From: Oxyruncus cristatus
Lineage: Eukaryota; Chordata; Aves; Passeriformes; Cotingidae
DNA length: 64,000 nucleotides
Assembly: GCA_013399855.1 (NCBI GenBank)
Contig: VXAY01000126.1
Coordinates: forward strand, 186,885 to 250,884
Reading direction: 5' to 3'
The translations under genes were made by a program, and so were the position numbers. Each line of letters begins with the position of its first letter. Positions within the stretch are counted from its first letter, which is position 1. The notes under the pieces were generated by a model, which was given only the letters and a program-made list of their open reading frames with translations, was not told the origin of the DNA and did no database searches. Positions 21,373 through 34,600 of this stretch are shown piece after piece.

Positions 21373-24300
21373 TGAAAACATAAAATAAGCAATCATAAAG
21401 CTTATGAATTCAAATTATGTAATTTTTATTTAGAACATTTTACCTTCTTTCTTAAACTTTTCTGGATTCATTGATGTTTCTTTGCAGAGGGCTTGAAAGC
21501 ATACAAAAAAGGAAGAAGTACTTAAAGCAATCTAAGGCTATTTCTCATTTCTAGCTCAATCCATGTGTTTTTATTATAATATTGAGAAGACTACCAGCTG
21601 GTATCCAACCCTGCATGAAAGGGGGAAGTTAAAAAAAAGTGACTTTGCATCTCATGGGACTGATAAACAAAACCTAATAATCAAACCAATAGAAAATAAA
21701 ATGTTGCATTCCTACTTCACTGTGAGAAGCTCCTCACTTGTCCTTTTCATTTGCTAAATATATTACAAAATATCTCTGAGTGTGAAGAGTTGTGTAAATG
21801 AATCTCTCATTTACACAATGAATATTCTCCCTCATTCAATGCACTTTGAGCATGTTTGTAAACATTGTAAAATTGGTAAAATGCTTTCTAATCTATGAAT
21901 CTATGATTTATGATAGTCTATGATACTATAAAATCCAAAAAAAAATGTGTATTCTTTCAGTAGTATATGGATACTCCATTTATAAGAAAGCCTTGACCTT
22001 TAGAAGCGTTATAAGATATGTACTACCAAGATGTGGGTTTTTTCTGTAAAATCAAAGAATGGAAACTTCTGGTGCCTGGTTGATGGTTCTGTGATTGAAC
22101 TGAGTTGAATGTTACAATGTGTTCATAAAAATTGATACATTCTATTCACTTCATATGCTGTGTAACTGTTATTAAAGTATCCTACAATATAGTGCTGCGA
22201 GTATCATCTGAGAACATATTTTTCAAAGTGTTAAAAAACCCATAAAATGTTCACAATTTCATCTGCCTTCTTCAAAGTGTTTTCTTCAAGGGCGCAGTTA
22301 AAGTCAGACCAGAATCATTATGGGATGACCTTCATTTTTCTTAAAAACCCAACAAAACAGCTAGTATTACCTTCTGTTTCTATTCCAAAAGAATTTCTGC
22401 TGCCATTGTGTCAGTGCCTCAGTACAGGCCAGGTGTTTTTTCCACTTTAGAGTCACTTAAACCACCAAGGCACTGATCAGAGTTAAATGTTTCATACCAC
22501 CAAAGTTGCTTTCACTATATGAGTTTTAACTGTCAGGGTTTTTTTAGTAACATAATTAAAATGATCATATACATTAGAACCCTATTAGTCTAACTGGCAG
22601 ATGTTGTCCTAACCTTGGCTGTGAACAGTGTGTTAGGCCAAGTACTCTCTTCACCTTACTTACATTAATTGCCACATTTGAAGGTTCCAGTCTTACGTGC
22701 TACTGTGTTTTACCTTCTAAATAGATATATTTGATAGCTAACTCCTACATAGGAAAGCTTTGCCCAGCTACCCAAGCTCTTCCCTCCCTCTCTCCTCTAA
22801 AAACTTCTAGAATTCCTGTTTAAGCTAGTGTTATGGGGGCAGATTTACACATTCTTAATAATAGTTTGTCTTTCCTTACACAGCAGCTCATCAATGGATA
22901 TAAATTGTATTAAACAATTCTTGGATTCAATCCAGAAATTCCTGTTAGGAGATGAAACACGATGAAATGAGGGAGTCATTTGAATGCATTCAATAACACC
23001 ACCAGTTGTCATGTAAGACCTCACATATGGAAGCTGGGCTTATTTCGCACCTGCACATTGTGTTGCTGCTTGGTTGCAGGGGGCAGTAGGGAAGCCAATG
23101 CTCGAATTGTCTTCTTATGGGTTTGGTCATCAGACGACCAAGGGCACTGGGGGAGGGAGAGGAACCACAGTTGCCAGTTTGAGGAAGACGAATGGAAATA
23201 TCAAGTTTTCTTGTGTGATATTTTGTATGAGGAAGGAGACAGAAGCGTTAACTTTCCTGATGTCAACACTGTTGAAGATTTTCCCCATGTCCTCCAGAGG
23301 TCCCAGGCCTGGAAAATTTTGAACTGGCAGGAGTAAATTGACACTGAGGTCTGGGATAACCAGCAGCTGCCTTTTTAGAAATGGAGGAAGCTGTCTACCA
23401 GTGGTGAAAGCTTAGTCAGCTGGCACCTCTAGCAGCCCTTCACAGCCCAGACTCTCTGTCCTAGTGCTCTGCTGCCATGCTGCAGCTGAGCAACACTCTG
23501 GGAAAGTGTAGGTAATTGAACCAAAAATCATATCTATACCTTTAACCAGGAAACATCTATTTCTGTGCAGATATTTTTAGTTCTAAAGAAAACCCCTAAA
23601 TAATTATAGGAAGTGAGATGAAGGGCTTTTTTTCTCCCCCTTCAAATGCTCAGGAGCATAGGTCTGGAGCTGTTCTGCAGATGATTTAAATTACTTTGAT
23701 GGCTTGTAGCAGCACATGAAATATTTGTAGCTAAGGAGAGAACTAAAATTTAAAGGCCTTGTAGGATACTTGAGCTGTCAGGGTGGATAGTTATCTCATT
23801 AGTCACTCACATAGACTCTACACACATCTGGTTTAAAAAGAAACTGGTTTTTGATTTCCATTTGTTTCTGGACCTGCTTTTGTGTTAACATTTGGAAGAC
23901 TTTTGAGTATTATGTATATGAATCTATGAGAGAATAAGTGATAATGAATAATTTATTTGAGAAACTTTTTTCCTATTCATGGCTTGTTTGTGTAGTGCTG
24001 GTATTTTTTCAGAAATGTATTTATAATTTAATATGCTTCATTGGACATTTTTGTGATTTTTTTTCCCCAGAAATGTTGGTGTTGTTTGGGAATATGATCA
24101 TGGTACTGCTCTGAATTTTTATGTGAAGTCTGTTCTTTATATATTACTTAATATTCTGCATTTTTGATAGTTCAGTGAGGTGTATTCATGGAAATTTATC
24201 TGCATAAAGATCACACAGGTCTTCAAAAAATTTAATGAACTGCTCATGAATTTTTTTCCTGCTCAAATTTAATAATGGTGAAAGCATCCCTGAAACACGT

Positions 24301-26291
24301 TGTAGCTTTTGGGGAAGATGTAGAAATGCATTCTCAATTTAGATTTTTTACTAAGTGACTACTTCTGGAAATCTTTTGCTCAAAACATGAAGTGTTTTCA
24401 GATTCTGCTTTATGGTTCATTGATGCATTACACAGTTCAGCTTATTTAACAAGGAATATGGTCAGCTATGTTGTATTTCTCTTCTAATTTCTTTTCATGT
24501 ACTTTTTGTTATTCTATTCAAATTTCTAAAAGCAGATTACATTTCCCCCACTCACTCAAGCCAATTAGGACAAAGCAATGTTAAAGGTCTGGAGTGGACT
24601 TTGTCAGTGCCTGAATTTCACGGTCTTTCTGCTTCTGAGGTTTTATATACTTTTTTTAAATGGGGGAGAAAAGGAGGGAACCAACAAAAAACTCCCACTC
24701 ATTTGTGAACAGAGAAATTCACACACTTGTAGGTTCATTAATTAAGATAATTACATAGGTTCTTAGTTATGCAGGAGAACAGACAAGTAAGGTGTAATCC
24801 TGAAGGGCTTTGGATTGCAGGGTATGGTCTTGGTGTAAGGTCAATCTGTTAATGACACAGTACACATGCACAGGTGAAGATACAAAGGTTAAGGTATCCA
24901 TTCATTTCCTCAAAGCTGTGTCAAACAGACAATGTGCACAACAAAGCCCTATAACACTAGAATCCTTTTAGGACTCCTTGGAGTCATATTTGAGGCTTGA
25001 CTGGGAACAGATATTGAATAAAGGAAAGCTGACTTGCAGTGAGTAGAAATAGGACAAGGAAATATTTAATCTTTCAGAAAGCTCTGCATAAGCCTTTCTG
25101 GGCTGTTGTATAAAATATTACTGAAAAATGTGTTATGCCCAGATTTCCTATGGGGACAAAAGAGATCTCCATGTTACTCACATTAGTGATGGCTGACAGG
25201 GTATATACTTCAGCACTTTGCAGTGCTTTCCTATTTAAATTGAGGCCAGGTATCTTGTGCTGCACATCCCACATCTTGACATATGATGACCTTTCTGTTA
25301 ATTGTATTTAAACAAGTACGACTCCTGAAATGGTTGAAAAGTCTTTCTAAAGACATCTTTGCCAAATCCAGCATAGTTGGATGATACTTCAAAAAAAAAA
25401 AAAATTGGTCAATGAACATCAAGGGAAAATTATAGCTAGAGTCTCAGTTTAGGTCTTCTTCTATTAAATGCATTGGAAAATTCAAATTAAGAAAACCTAC
25501 TGAAAATCAAGTTTTACACTGATTAGAGAGTTTCCTTTATTCACTGATATTATCTCTTTTTGGACTGCAACTAAACTGTGGAATGCCAGGTGTTTTTGTA
25601 ACAGAAAGAACTGAAAAGATCTATTTACAATATTATCTCTGCATGTAGTGTATAAGACTGTTAGCCTCAAGGTACCTTTTCAGGATTCACAAGTCCATCC
25701 AGAGTGGAAATTATAGCATGCCAATCATTTATGAAAATGAAGAATGCTTCCTTATTGTGGCAGCAAAAATAAAAATGCTTTTAATAATGACTTTGCTGAT
25801 TAATTCCTCCTTTTCCAGCTAGACAAGGAAAATCTCTGAACATTAGATCTAATTTACAGGTACAAGACCATAGTTACAAGTGCTTTCTGTGTCACTCTTT
25901 CAGGAGCTTTGAAAAGATGTTAGTGTTTATAATCACTCTTCATCTGCTGTTCTTGTACTGATTTATTGCTTTCATCATTTTCTTTGTCCTGTACTCCTGT
26001 AACTGGGTAATTAACCAATTAGAACATAATAGATTGACAATAATTGCTTACACATTGGCCTTCTTAGTTATCTTCTCTTCATACCTTTTTTCTTATAGAA
26101 ATCATTAAGAAATTTAGAAATACTGAGATTTTTGTTCAACAGTAATTAAAATAGAAGAATATATTAAAATATAAGAAAGTTATTTTGTTGGAATTCTAAC
26201 TATGGCTTTGAAACTAGTGAAGGAAGAGTACAGTACCTGAATATACCATTTGTGATTTTAAAAGATCCTGTCTATTCAGTCATTTATGTAC

Positions 26292-26309
26292 ATATATATA
26301 TATATATAT
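26292..26309. repeat. (AT)n microsatellite
   Basis: Nine AT units, 85 bp before the start of the next ADCY1 exon. Confidence 0.85.
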
Positions 26310-26394
26310 GCTAACTTTGGGAGAAGGAGAGAAAAATAAAATCAAGAGCAGTGTAATTGTCTAAATATCAATATTCTGATGCTTTCCATTCCAG

Positions 26395-26553
26395 ATCTGT
26401 TGCAGAAGCCACAGAGGTTGATCTCAACATGAGAGTTGGATTGCATACAGGCAGGGTGCTTTGTGGGGTCCTGGGTCTCCGAAAATGGCAATATGATGTC
26501 TGGTCAAATGATGTGACTTTAGCTAATGTAATGGAAGCTGGAGGACTGCCTGG
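26395..26553 (+). CDS. ADCY1: ADCY1 exon (probably exon 5): C1a core
   Basis: This 159-bp exon completes the split threonine codon with its first base, encodes residues of about 386-437 and leaves two bases of a glycine codon before GTAAGT. The acceptor is TTCCATTCCAG. It reads [19 protein letters not shown] and continues through [20 protein letters not shown]. The Arg of NMRVGLHTG corresponds to Arg398 in human numbering, which contacts the ATP phosphates, and the [14 protein letters not shown] segment is the conserved strand-helix of class III cyclases at the C1/C2 interface. One difference from human as I recall it is Gly for Ala in MEAAGLPG. Confidence 0.97.
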
Positions 26554-27989
26554 GTAAGTCCAAAAAAGAACCATAGAAAAAGAAATAGAAAACTGTATGG
26601 ATGAAGAACTTATTTCCTACTTTGAGGCATTTGCATGTAATTGCTATTGATAAGAAGGATTGTGTTTGGCAAGAGCAATCAATGTATTATGTGATTTATC
26701 CTGTGAAATTCTCCAAATGATCTCGATATTTACGTAAGTAATAGGTAAGTTTAGAAGCAAAACATTTCCAAACAAAATCCTTATTAGAAACTGCCAAATA
26801 TAAAAAGTAGGAAAGATGCAATGGAATGTAGGAATGCTAAACTTGTGTCATATCTTATTACAAAAGTAAAACCCTGTAACTATCCCAGGAAATTTTTACC
26901 CTTGCACCTCTGCACTTGTAGGGGGCCAGGGGGTGTGCCTTACTCCTTTTACATGGCAAGATTTCCAACACTAGTAGTGTGCTATAGAAAAAAACCCTCA
27001 GATATTAATGATGTGTTTGCAAATGATGCCGTAGCACGTAAACTTGAGCCAACCCATGGGGCATGTCCTGGAATTTTAAGTACTTGTATAGCCATGGACA
27101 CAATTTAAATGCACACAGTGCACCTTCACAAAGGTGCATGGGTGGTCTTCTGTGTGTGTAGCTCACATTTGGACTGGGACCTACCATCCTCTGTCGCATT
27201 TTTACAAGATCATGATCTGCTGAACAGAAGGACAATGGAACCACTTGATTTCTGTGGTAACAATGAGTGAATATCTGTTTGTTGTGCATATCTACTTTAG
27301 ATAATTTTGGCAGTGTATTTTACATGTTCATTACCTTAAGGTTTTCTAGTGGAAAAAAATCATGTTTATTAGAGGAAAGCAGTAAAATCTTTTCGGATAT
27401 ATTCTTTGAAGACATTTCAAATGTTAGGAGTCTTTTGGGAGAAAATGGGAAGACTTTTTTAGGATAAGAAAACTCACAAATAGTGAGTTGTGCAAAAGAT
27501 GACTGTGCTGCCAAAACAAAGTGAATTAGAAAGCCGCCTATGAAACAGAGTGAGTAAATGATACAAGTCAGAGATGTAAAGTGAAAGAGAAAAAGAAGTT
27601 TCTCCTTTATACAAAAGAGAGATTTATAATGTGAAGTCACAAGTTTCAAACAGCAAGATGTTTTTCCAAGAAGCCAGTGAGGTAAATACTTAAGAAAGCC
27701 ACACAATACAGAAGATGATGTGCAGACTTTCTGCAAATCAGCAAATCTGCAAATGTTTGGACAGTCAATAGTTATCTTTCTGTTCAGTTTGCCCAAGTTT
27801 AGAAAATACATGTAATAGAAATTTTTCTATGTTCTATTTGGCTGAAAAGACAAAACTTTTTTTTTTTTTACATCAAAAGTGGTTTTGCACGTGACTTGAC
27901 CTCTTTATGAACTTCTGCACAGAAACATATTTCAGTAGCAACTTGCTCATATTGTATCTTTACTTTAAACACCTGATTTTTCTCCCCAG
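26554..27989 (+). other. ADCY1 intron, 1,436 bp
   Basis: No repeat or exon recognised. A 163-codon open frame on the opposite strand (27320-27811) looks like chance: it is rich in Leu, Phe and Ser codons expected from AT-rich DNA and has no recognisable motif. Confidence 0.75.
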
Positions 27990-28131
27990 GAAAGTTCACA
28001 TTACAAAGACCACCTTAGAGTGCCTAAATGGGGACTATGAGGTAGAACCAGGATATGGTCATGAAAGAAATACTTTCTTGAAGAAGCATAATATTGAAAC
28101 GTATTTTATTGTGCCATCCCATCGTAGGAAG
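27990..28131 (+). CDS. ADCY1: ADCY1 exon (probably exon 6): end of C1a
   Basis: This 142-bp exon follows a TTTTTCTCCCCAG acceptor, completes the split glycine and ends in phase 0 at GTAAGC. It encodes about residues 439-485, starting [21 protein letters not shown] and ending in FIVPSHRRK. This is the last strand-helix-strand unit of the C1a catalytic fold; the EPGYGHERN loop and the terminal FIVPS strand are typical of all nine membrane cyclases. The intron before it is short (1,436 bp) and the one after it is long (12,201 bp). An open frame continues past the donor to 28179, but those codons are intronic. Confidence 0.97.
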
Positions 28132-28810
28132 GTAAGCTTACATACAAATTCTAGCTTATTCTGTGATACGTTTTTGTAATTTAACAGCTGTTCTGTTCTA
28201 TTCTGAAAGCAGAAGCAATACTGGTATTTCTGATTTCTAAAGGCTATTCAAATATTTTTGAATGCCCAGTAGTACAATGGTAATATCTTGACTCTCAGCA
28301 TGCAGTGAGGGGGTGATAGTGGTTTTCCACCAGGTGCATCTATATTCATGCCTTTCCTCCTCAACTAGTTACTGAACGGAGCCTTTTGATCTACTGAAGA
28401 ATGTTTTGTGACCTCAGTAGGAGCCTTGAAAGTCCATAATTGTTGTTTAAACACATTCTATTTGTTCAACCTTTTCCACATCAAATGACACTTAGCTTGA
28501 AAGTTGTCTGCCATAACACATTTAACAGGCCAAGAGAGACTTTATTGCCCTTTATCTCAGGTAGCGAATTTGGGATGTAGATTTTTGTACCTTTATCCTC
28601 TGAGATTCTGTTCAAAGTTTAATTCAGGGATTTGATCTTTAGGGGGAAAAATTATAATATCCAATTCTGAAAGTATTGGTCAGGTTTTTAAGTGATGTCT
28701 TTACACCAGATTTTTAGCTGTCAAAGCTACATGCTTGAGGGTTTTAGCCAACGAGTGACTGAGAAAAATGTAACCATGGACAAATAGGTCATCTTGAATT
28801 TCATACCTGC

Positions 28811-28908
28811 AATCGGGTTTTTGTTCTTAACTTGATGACTCTGTGAGTTTTTATGGAAATCAGGTTATTTGGTCTTAACTTGATGACTCTGTGAGTTTTT
28901 ATGGAAAT
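28811..28908. repeat. 48-bp tandem duplication
   Basis: A 36-bp block beginning TCTTAACTTGATGACTCTG occurs identically at 28825-28860 and 28873-28908; the bases before each block (AATCGGGTTTTTGT and AATCAGGTTATTTGG) are also related. Two units with a period of 48 bp and near-identity point to a recent duplication. Confidence 0.9.
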
Positions 28909-30679
28909 GTTTGGAGTCTAGTCACCAGGAGAATTAGATTCTGGGACTGAAAACTCCTATTGTTTTATCCTGGAAAGACTGCTGCGAGATTGATTTTTAT
29001 GCACTTCCTCTAAAGCCTCTTGTTATTAGAGAGATGTAGTTTTCTCATCTGCTATGAAAATCATGCAATCTCACATTTTATTCTTCTAGTATATATGATC
29101 AAGTTCAGGTTTAGATAGTCTGAAAGAAAACAGGTAGAAAAACAGTGCACTAAATCTGTTTTGGAAGTCAGTTAGTTTTTTCTCATGAGTTTCTTGAGAT
29201 CAGGAATAGTTCCTAAATTAATCAACCCCAGTATGGAAGAAAATGCAAGAATTTATTGTAGGAGTTTAATTAAGGTAAGTGTGTTGCTTATCGCTGCTAG
29301 ATTTTTTTGTCTTCGTTTTCTGCTGTTTTCACTCCTACAGCATTACGTATACTTTCATTTCCTATGTTATTATGTATCAGGTTTCGTTTCATATTGAGAG
29401 AATAAATAGCTGAATTTCAGGAAATTGTTCTGTACGTTGGTGCACACAGACAAGCAGAGAGAAAAGGGGATTATTACGATTACATATAGAAACTGTGTTG
29501 TGTGAACTCCTCTTCATAAGTCAGTGATTGAGGAATGGAAGCTTGACAATCACATCTGAAAGTAAACCAGGTCAATGCATGTTTAATGTGCAAGAATGAG
29601 AGCGTACTGCTGTGTGAGCACACATTTCTTTGTCTTTGCAAGGTTCCTGAGAAACTACTGATGATTGCTGAGACACCAGTGATTGGTTTGTCATCAGCTA
29701 CATAAAACAAATGCCATCTTACCCCTGGGTGTCACTGATGAGTCTGTGGAAGTGGCAGATGCTGCTGTACAGCTTGGCTAACGACATTAGCTCTCCAGCA
29801 TGCATCAATGGCATGTCAGCCAAACTGGCAGAAAGAAACACTTCATGAATTTTTCTGGTATTGACTGGCTTCTCCACTGGGCTTGCAGATCAATCAGCAT
29901 GTCACTGTGCTGTTTGTCAGTCCATCACAGCCATCCCCAGTCTTTGTATACTCACATACTGGCTGCTGGATCACGAGCTACATAATGGCATATTTGCCTT
30001 CTAAATAAATACCTGCTGTTCAGTAGGAACTCTGATTCATTCATTAACTCTTCAGAGACATAGAAACAGAAGGCTACCCATGTAGCAGGGACAAGATGGG
30101 ATTTCTCTAAGTGAATTCATGTATCTTCTGATTTAATATTGTATTCCTTCCTCCTGAGTCTCAGTAGCTTAAATGCAGATACATTTTTTATTCCTTATAC
30201 ATCATCTCTGACATTAATATGAACTGACTTTGGCAGGTATGATGCCAAAAGGAATGAAAATCAATGTTATGAGCAACAGATGACCAAGAATATGTTGAAT
30301 TTGAAACAAAAATAAGCCCACTCTAGTTAAAAAAAAAAAAATTAATTAGAAAACACATGTCCTACATTCTTCCATACTGGATCTGGCAGAAAAATCTTTT
30401 ATCACTATCACCTTAGCCAAGAATGAGAATAAGAGTGTGAGATGACTCGTTCATGTACCAGTTACAGTCTAAATCTGAACAAATTATAAAGTATTCCCAT
30501 TTTAAAATCTTTTATTAAATCAGCTAACAACCACAGTTTTGTGATCTGATGTGATCTGATTGTTAGTTTAATGTGAGAACACTGTTAAGTGGCCACTGAG
30601 GGAATACATTTCATATTGTTTTGTTACAGTTTTTATTTTGGTAGAGAATATACTAGTCTGTTATTATCTCAGTCTATGC

Positions 30680-31671
30680 AGTCAATGGCTCATTGTCCAC
30701 GTGGCGACCAGTGACAAGTGGTGTCCCTCAGGGGTCGTGGTGGGGCCAATACTGTTCAAGATCTTTGTCAGCAACATGGACAATGGGATTGAGTGCACTC
30801 TCAGCAATTTCCCTGATGACACCAAGATCTGTGGTGTGATCAACACGCTGGAGTGAAGGAATGCCATCCACAGAGACCTTGATAGTCTTGAGAGGTGGGC
30901 CGATACAAATCTCATGAAGTTCAACAAAGTCAGCAACAGCTGGGTGGGGGCAATCCTAGGCACACCTACAGATTGGATGTAGAAGTGATTGAGAATAGCC
31001 CTGTGGAGAAGAACTTGGGAGTGATGGTTGATGAAAAACTCAGCACGAGACAGCAGTGTGTGGTTGTAGCCCAGAAAGCCAATAGAATCCTGGGCTGCAG
31101 CAGAAGGACAGTAGCCAGCAGGTCAAGGGAGGTGATTCTCTCCCTCTACTCCGCTCTCATGAGACCCCACCTGGAGTACTTCTCACAGTTCTGGTGTGCC
31201 CAACATAAAAAGAACATGAATCTCTAGGAACAAGTCCAGAGGAGACCATAAAGTTGGTAAGGGGACTAGAGCACCTCTCCTATGAAGACAGGCTGAGAAA
31301 GTTGGGGATGTTCAGCCTGCAGAAGAGGAGGTTGTGTGGAGACCTCATAGCAGCCTTCCAGTGTCTGAAAGGGGCCTACAAGGAAGCTGGAGAGGGACTC
31401 TTCATCAGTAATGATAGGACAAGATGGAATGGCTTCAAACTGAAAGAGTTGGCTTAGGTTAGATGTTAGAAATAAATCTCTACTGTGAGGGTGGTGTGGC
31501 ACTGGATCAGGCTGCCCAGAGAAGTCACAGATACCCCAACCCCGGGAGTGTTCAAGGCCAGGTCGACTGGTGCTCTGAACAACCTCATCTAGTGAAAGGT
31601 GTCCCTGCCCATGGCAAGGGAGTTGGAACTAGATGATCTTTAGTGTGACCTCCAAACCAAACTATTCTATG
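30680..31671 (+). mobile_element. CR1 LINE fragment, reverse transcriptase to 3' end
   Basis: About 1 kb of CR1 in sense orientation, collinear with 2598-3620 of the first element. It starts at the NGSLS block of the reverse transcriptase, has the catalytic box as FPDD (30809-30820), then QKANRILGC (about 31072), [18 protein letters not shown] (about 31129) and [15 protein letters not shown] near the end of ORF2. The 3' end reads AACCAAACTATTCTATG, followed by (TTA)n to about 31693. Stops such as TGA at 30854 and TAG at 31225 make it inactive. It probably belongs to the same subfamily as the element at 30-3638. Confidence 0.92.
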
Positions 31672-34600
31672 TTTTATTATTATTATTGTTATATTCATGT
31701 ATATTTGACTGAATAACACTCAGCTTCTAAACACACTCAAATAATTGTTCTGATTTCCAAAGGCATACAGAATTTTTTTAATTAAATGAAACTTTTTTTC
31801 TGATCATCATAGTTAAAAATTTATGTGAACATGCTTTTTAAATAAAATACATGTTATAATTCCCGTATAAAGTTACTAGTTCTTAAAATGTCATCACATT
31901 TCTTTTACATAAAGTTTAATTATATCTTCATGATATTTATATTGATGTTAACACTTACAATGATGTGACCAAAATATTGCACTGAGAGAAAATTTGATAA
32001 TTTTGATTAATGTAAGTGGACACAAGTCTGACCACATACATAAATGTCTTGGACTTTTAAAACTGGTCTGATACAGTTAGAAAAATAGATCTAATTCTAA
32101 TATATTAAATATTAGCAAGATTCATACTCTATGCTTTAGACATGTAGACATTCTCTTAGTTTCAAAATGTCCTAGCTTTGTGAAGTATTGTATATATTAC
32201 TGTGCATGGATTTCGTTCCAAGAAAAAAAAAAACTAGGCCAGTTCTTTTAACCTCAGAGCCCTTTAAATGATCTTTATAACTCTGCTTAGACCCATCTAA
32301 ATAACTTTTTCTATGAATGATTCCTTGATAACCTATCTGATTAATCCTGTTACGACTTTCAAACTGTTTACATAAAATTTAATTTAATTTAATTTTTTAA
32401 TAGAGTTTATCTGGTTTTCACCTTAATTCTTTGTTCTTTCGTTGTCAACACTGACATCAAAGTATCTTTACCTCAGTTTTCCTACTGGCATAGCTGGCTC
32501 CCAAGAAGCACAGCAGTGGCAGTGGGCTTAGCTGGACTGTCCGCTTCATTTCTTCAGTTGCTCTAGCAAGTGTGATTTTCCTGCAGTATAAGACCTCTAA
32601 GGTTTTGGCACAACATCAGTGATATCTGAGTGGCTTTTTTACTTGGCCTTACTTCACTGTATTTGTTGCAGCAATTCACTCTGCAGTACCACCTCCCTAG
32701 TTTTGAAAAGACTCATTATTTCACCAGTAGAGAAAACAGCCCAGCACAGTTGATTAAGCAAAATTCCTCAGGTACTTCTACAGAATAGCCAAGCAGTGTT
32801 CAGAAGTGAACAAGTTTTTGTGAGGGGAAAGAATTCTCGGAATATGTCAGTTTTTGCCTTTACAGAAGTGGGCCTGCCATCTCTGCTACTCATTGCCAGC
32901 TTAAGGGAACCTGCTTCACTGTGTAACTTTGCCAGCTCCAGAGATAAGGCAAAGGTAAATAATGCATTATCAGGAAGCAGTAGAGCTGTGTCCAGGAAAG
33001 GAGTTCATAATAGTTAAAAAAATAATTGGGAAACACTATACATACAACTTAGAAATTATTACTGTGTATTTCCAAGTGTCTCTTGGATTTTACAGTATAC
33101 TTCAAATATAATAAATAATTAGCTTTCAATAGGTTGCTAATCACCGTCTGCAAAATTTCTAGTTATGTGCTAGCAAGTTATTCATCGACTATGTATTCAA
33201 ATATATTAGCTATCTTTTATTTGTGGCAATGTAAATTACAGGCTATCTGCATCTATGACTCAAATAACACACAATGATGGACAGTCATGAAAGGTCCATT
33301 AAAGTGAGTACCATATCTGTTTGCCCTTTGGGAACTAACTGTTTCTCTGAAAAGACTAACATTTTTTCTTTCCTGCTTTACCATGTACATACAAAGCCAT
33401 GCCAGGGAATCTCAGAAAATCCCTTCTGTAGCTTGGCTAGCCCTGCTCTCTTATCTGAAGTCTCTGAGCAATACTATGACCATCCTGAAAATCCAGGTGA
33501 ATCCCAGTTTTTTTTGTGAATCCTTATGTACTTATCCAGCCAGAGGGAAGTGGATGCTGGTTAGAGGTATGGCTCTCTGTGTTCTGTCTGGTTTGCTGTG
33601 TTGAATCATGCTCTAAACATTCTACGCAAACAGCTAAAACTTTGATTTTGTTTTTGTCCAAAAAATAATTATAGCCAAACCAAAATACCAGTGGTCTATT
33701 TGAAAAGAGAAGTTAAAACAATAGCTGAGGAAGAGGAAAGTACTATTGTCAGTCTTAGGAATTTCAAAAAAATTCAGTTGAAAGCATGAAGGCTCTCAGT
33801 AACCAAAAACAGCTCAGGAGCATCCTTTGGAAAATGCTTTTTAAAATTTAAAAAGTCTTGCAAATGTCAGAAATAACTAGAGCAATGATCTACAGTACAC
33901 ACCTGTGGCATAATCAATGTGAACTGCAGATGGATTTAACAGCTCAAAAGGTTGATCACTTAATTTCTTCAACTCAGGATCAAATAGGCAGATATTTGGC
34001 AACCTGAAATTCATTCTAACTTGCATGACAGCAGCTGCAAGAAAAGTGGCAAAAGCTGTCATATCACTTTCATATTATGGTGTTTCATCTAGCATGAACA
34101 GATGTGATTTTAAACTTCCTGCATTGCTGTCCTATCACCAAAGAGTAACAGGAAAACAAACAAATTTTCCATCACTCTTCTCCTTGAAAAGGCAGTATTT
34201 TTGTCCTGGAATACAACATCCTCCTTTACTGTTAATCAACACAGCTTTGTTGCATGAAGCAGATCATCTGCCCTCTGTGTTAAAATAAATTACTAGACTC
34301 TATATCTTTCCACCATCAGCCAAAAGGTTTTGTCTGCTTATGTCTTTCCTGTGACTGATTTGATTTTTTTTTTTTTTCCCCAGCATGGAATGAACCTTAC
34401 GAAATATGTCACGGAGAAAACAGCATAGATTCATGATGGCTTTTTTGCTTTGTATAGATGAAATACATAGTAACTATGTGTGCTTGACTTTTGACTTTAT
34501 TGGTGAATCACTATTAGCAACTAGCATGTTTCACAAGTAGAACTGTTCCTGGGATGCTTTCTATCATATCCTGATAATACTTCAACTGAACTTTTAAAAG

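Larger units (their letters stand above)
20252..26394 (+). other. ADCY1 intron, 6,143 bp
   Basis: AT-rich intron with a TTTA-type run near 20758-20780, an (AAAT)n microsatellite at 21350-21372, a poly-A at about 25389-25404 and an (AT)n tract at 26292-26309. No interspersed element or exon is recognisable. Confidence 0.8.

Noticed and set aside
27320..27811. 163-codon open frame antisense to an ADCY1 intron
   Set aside because: No motif, composition of random AT-rich sequence, no supporting signals.
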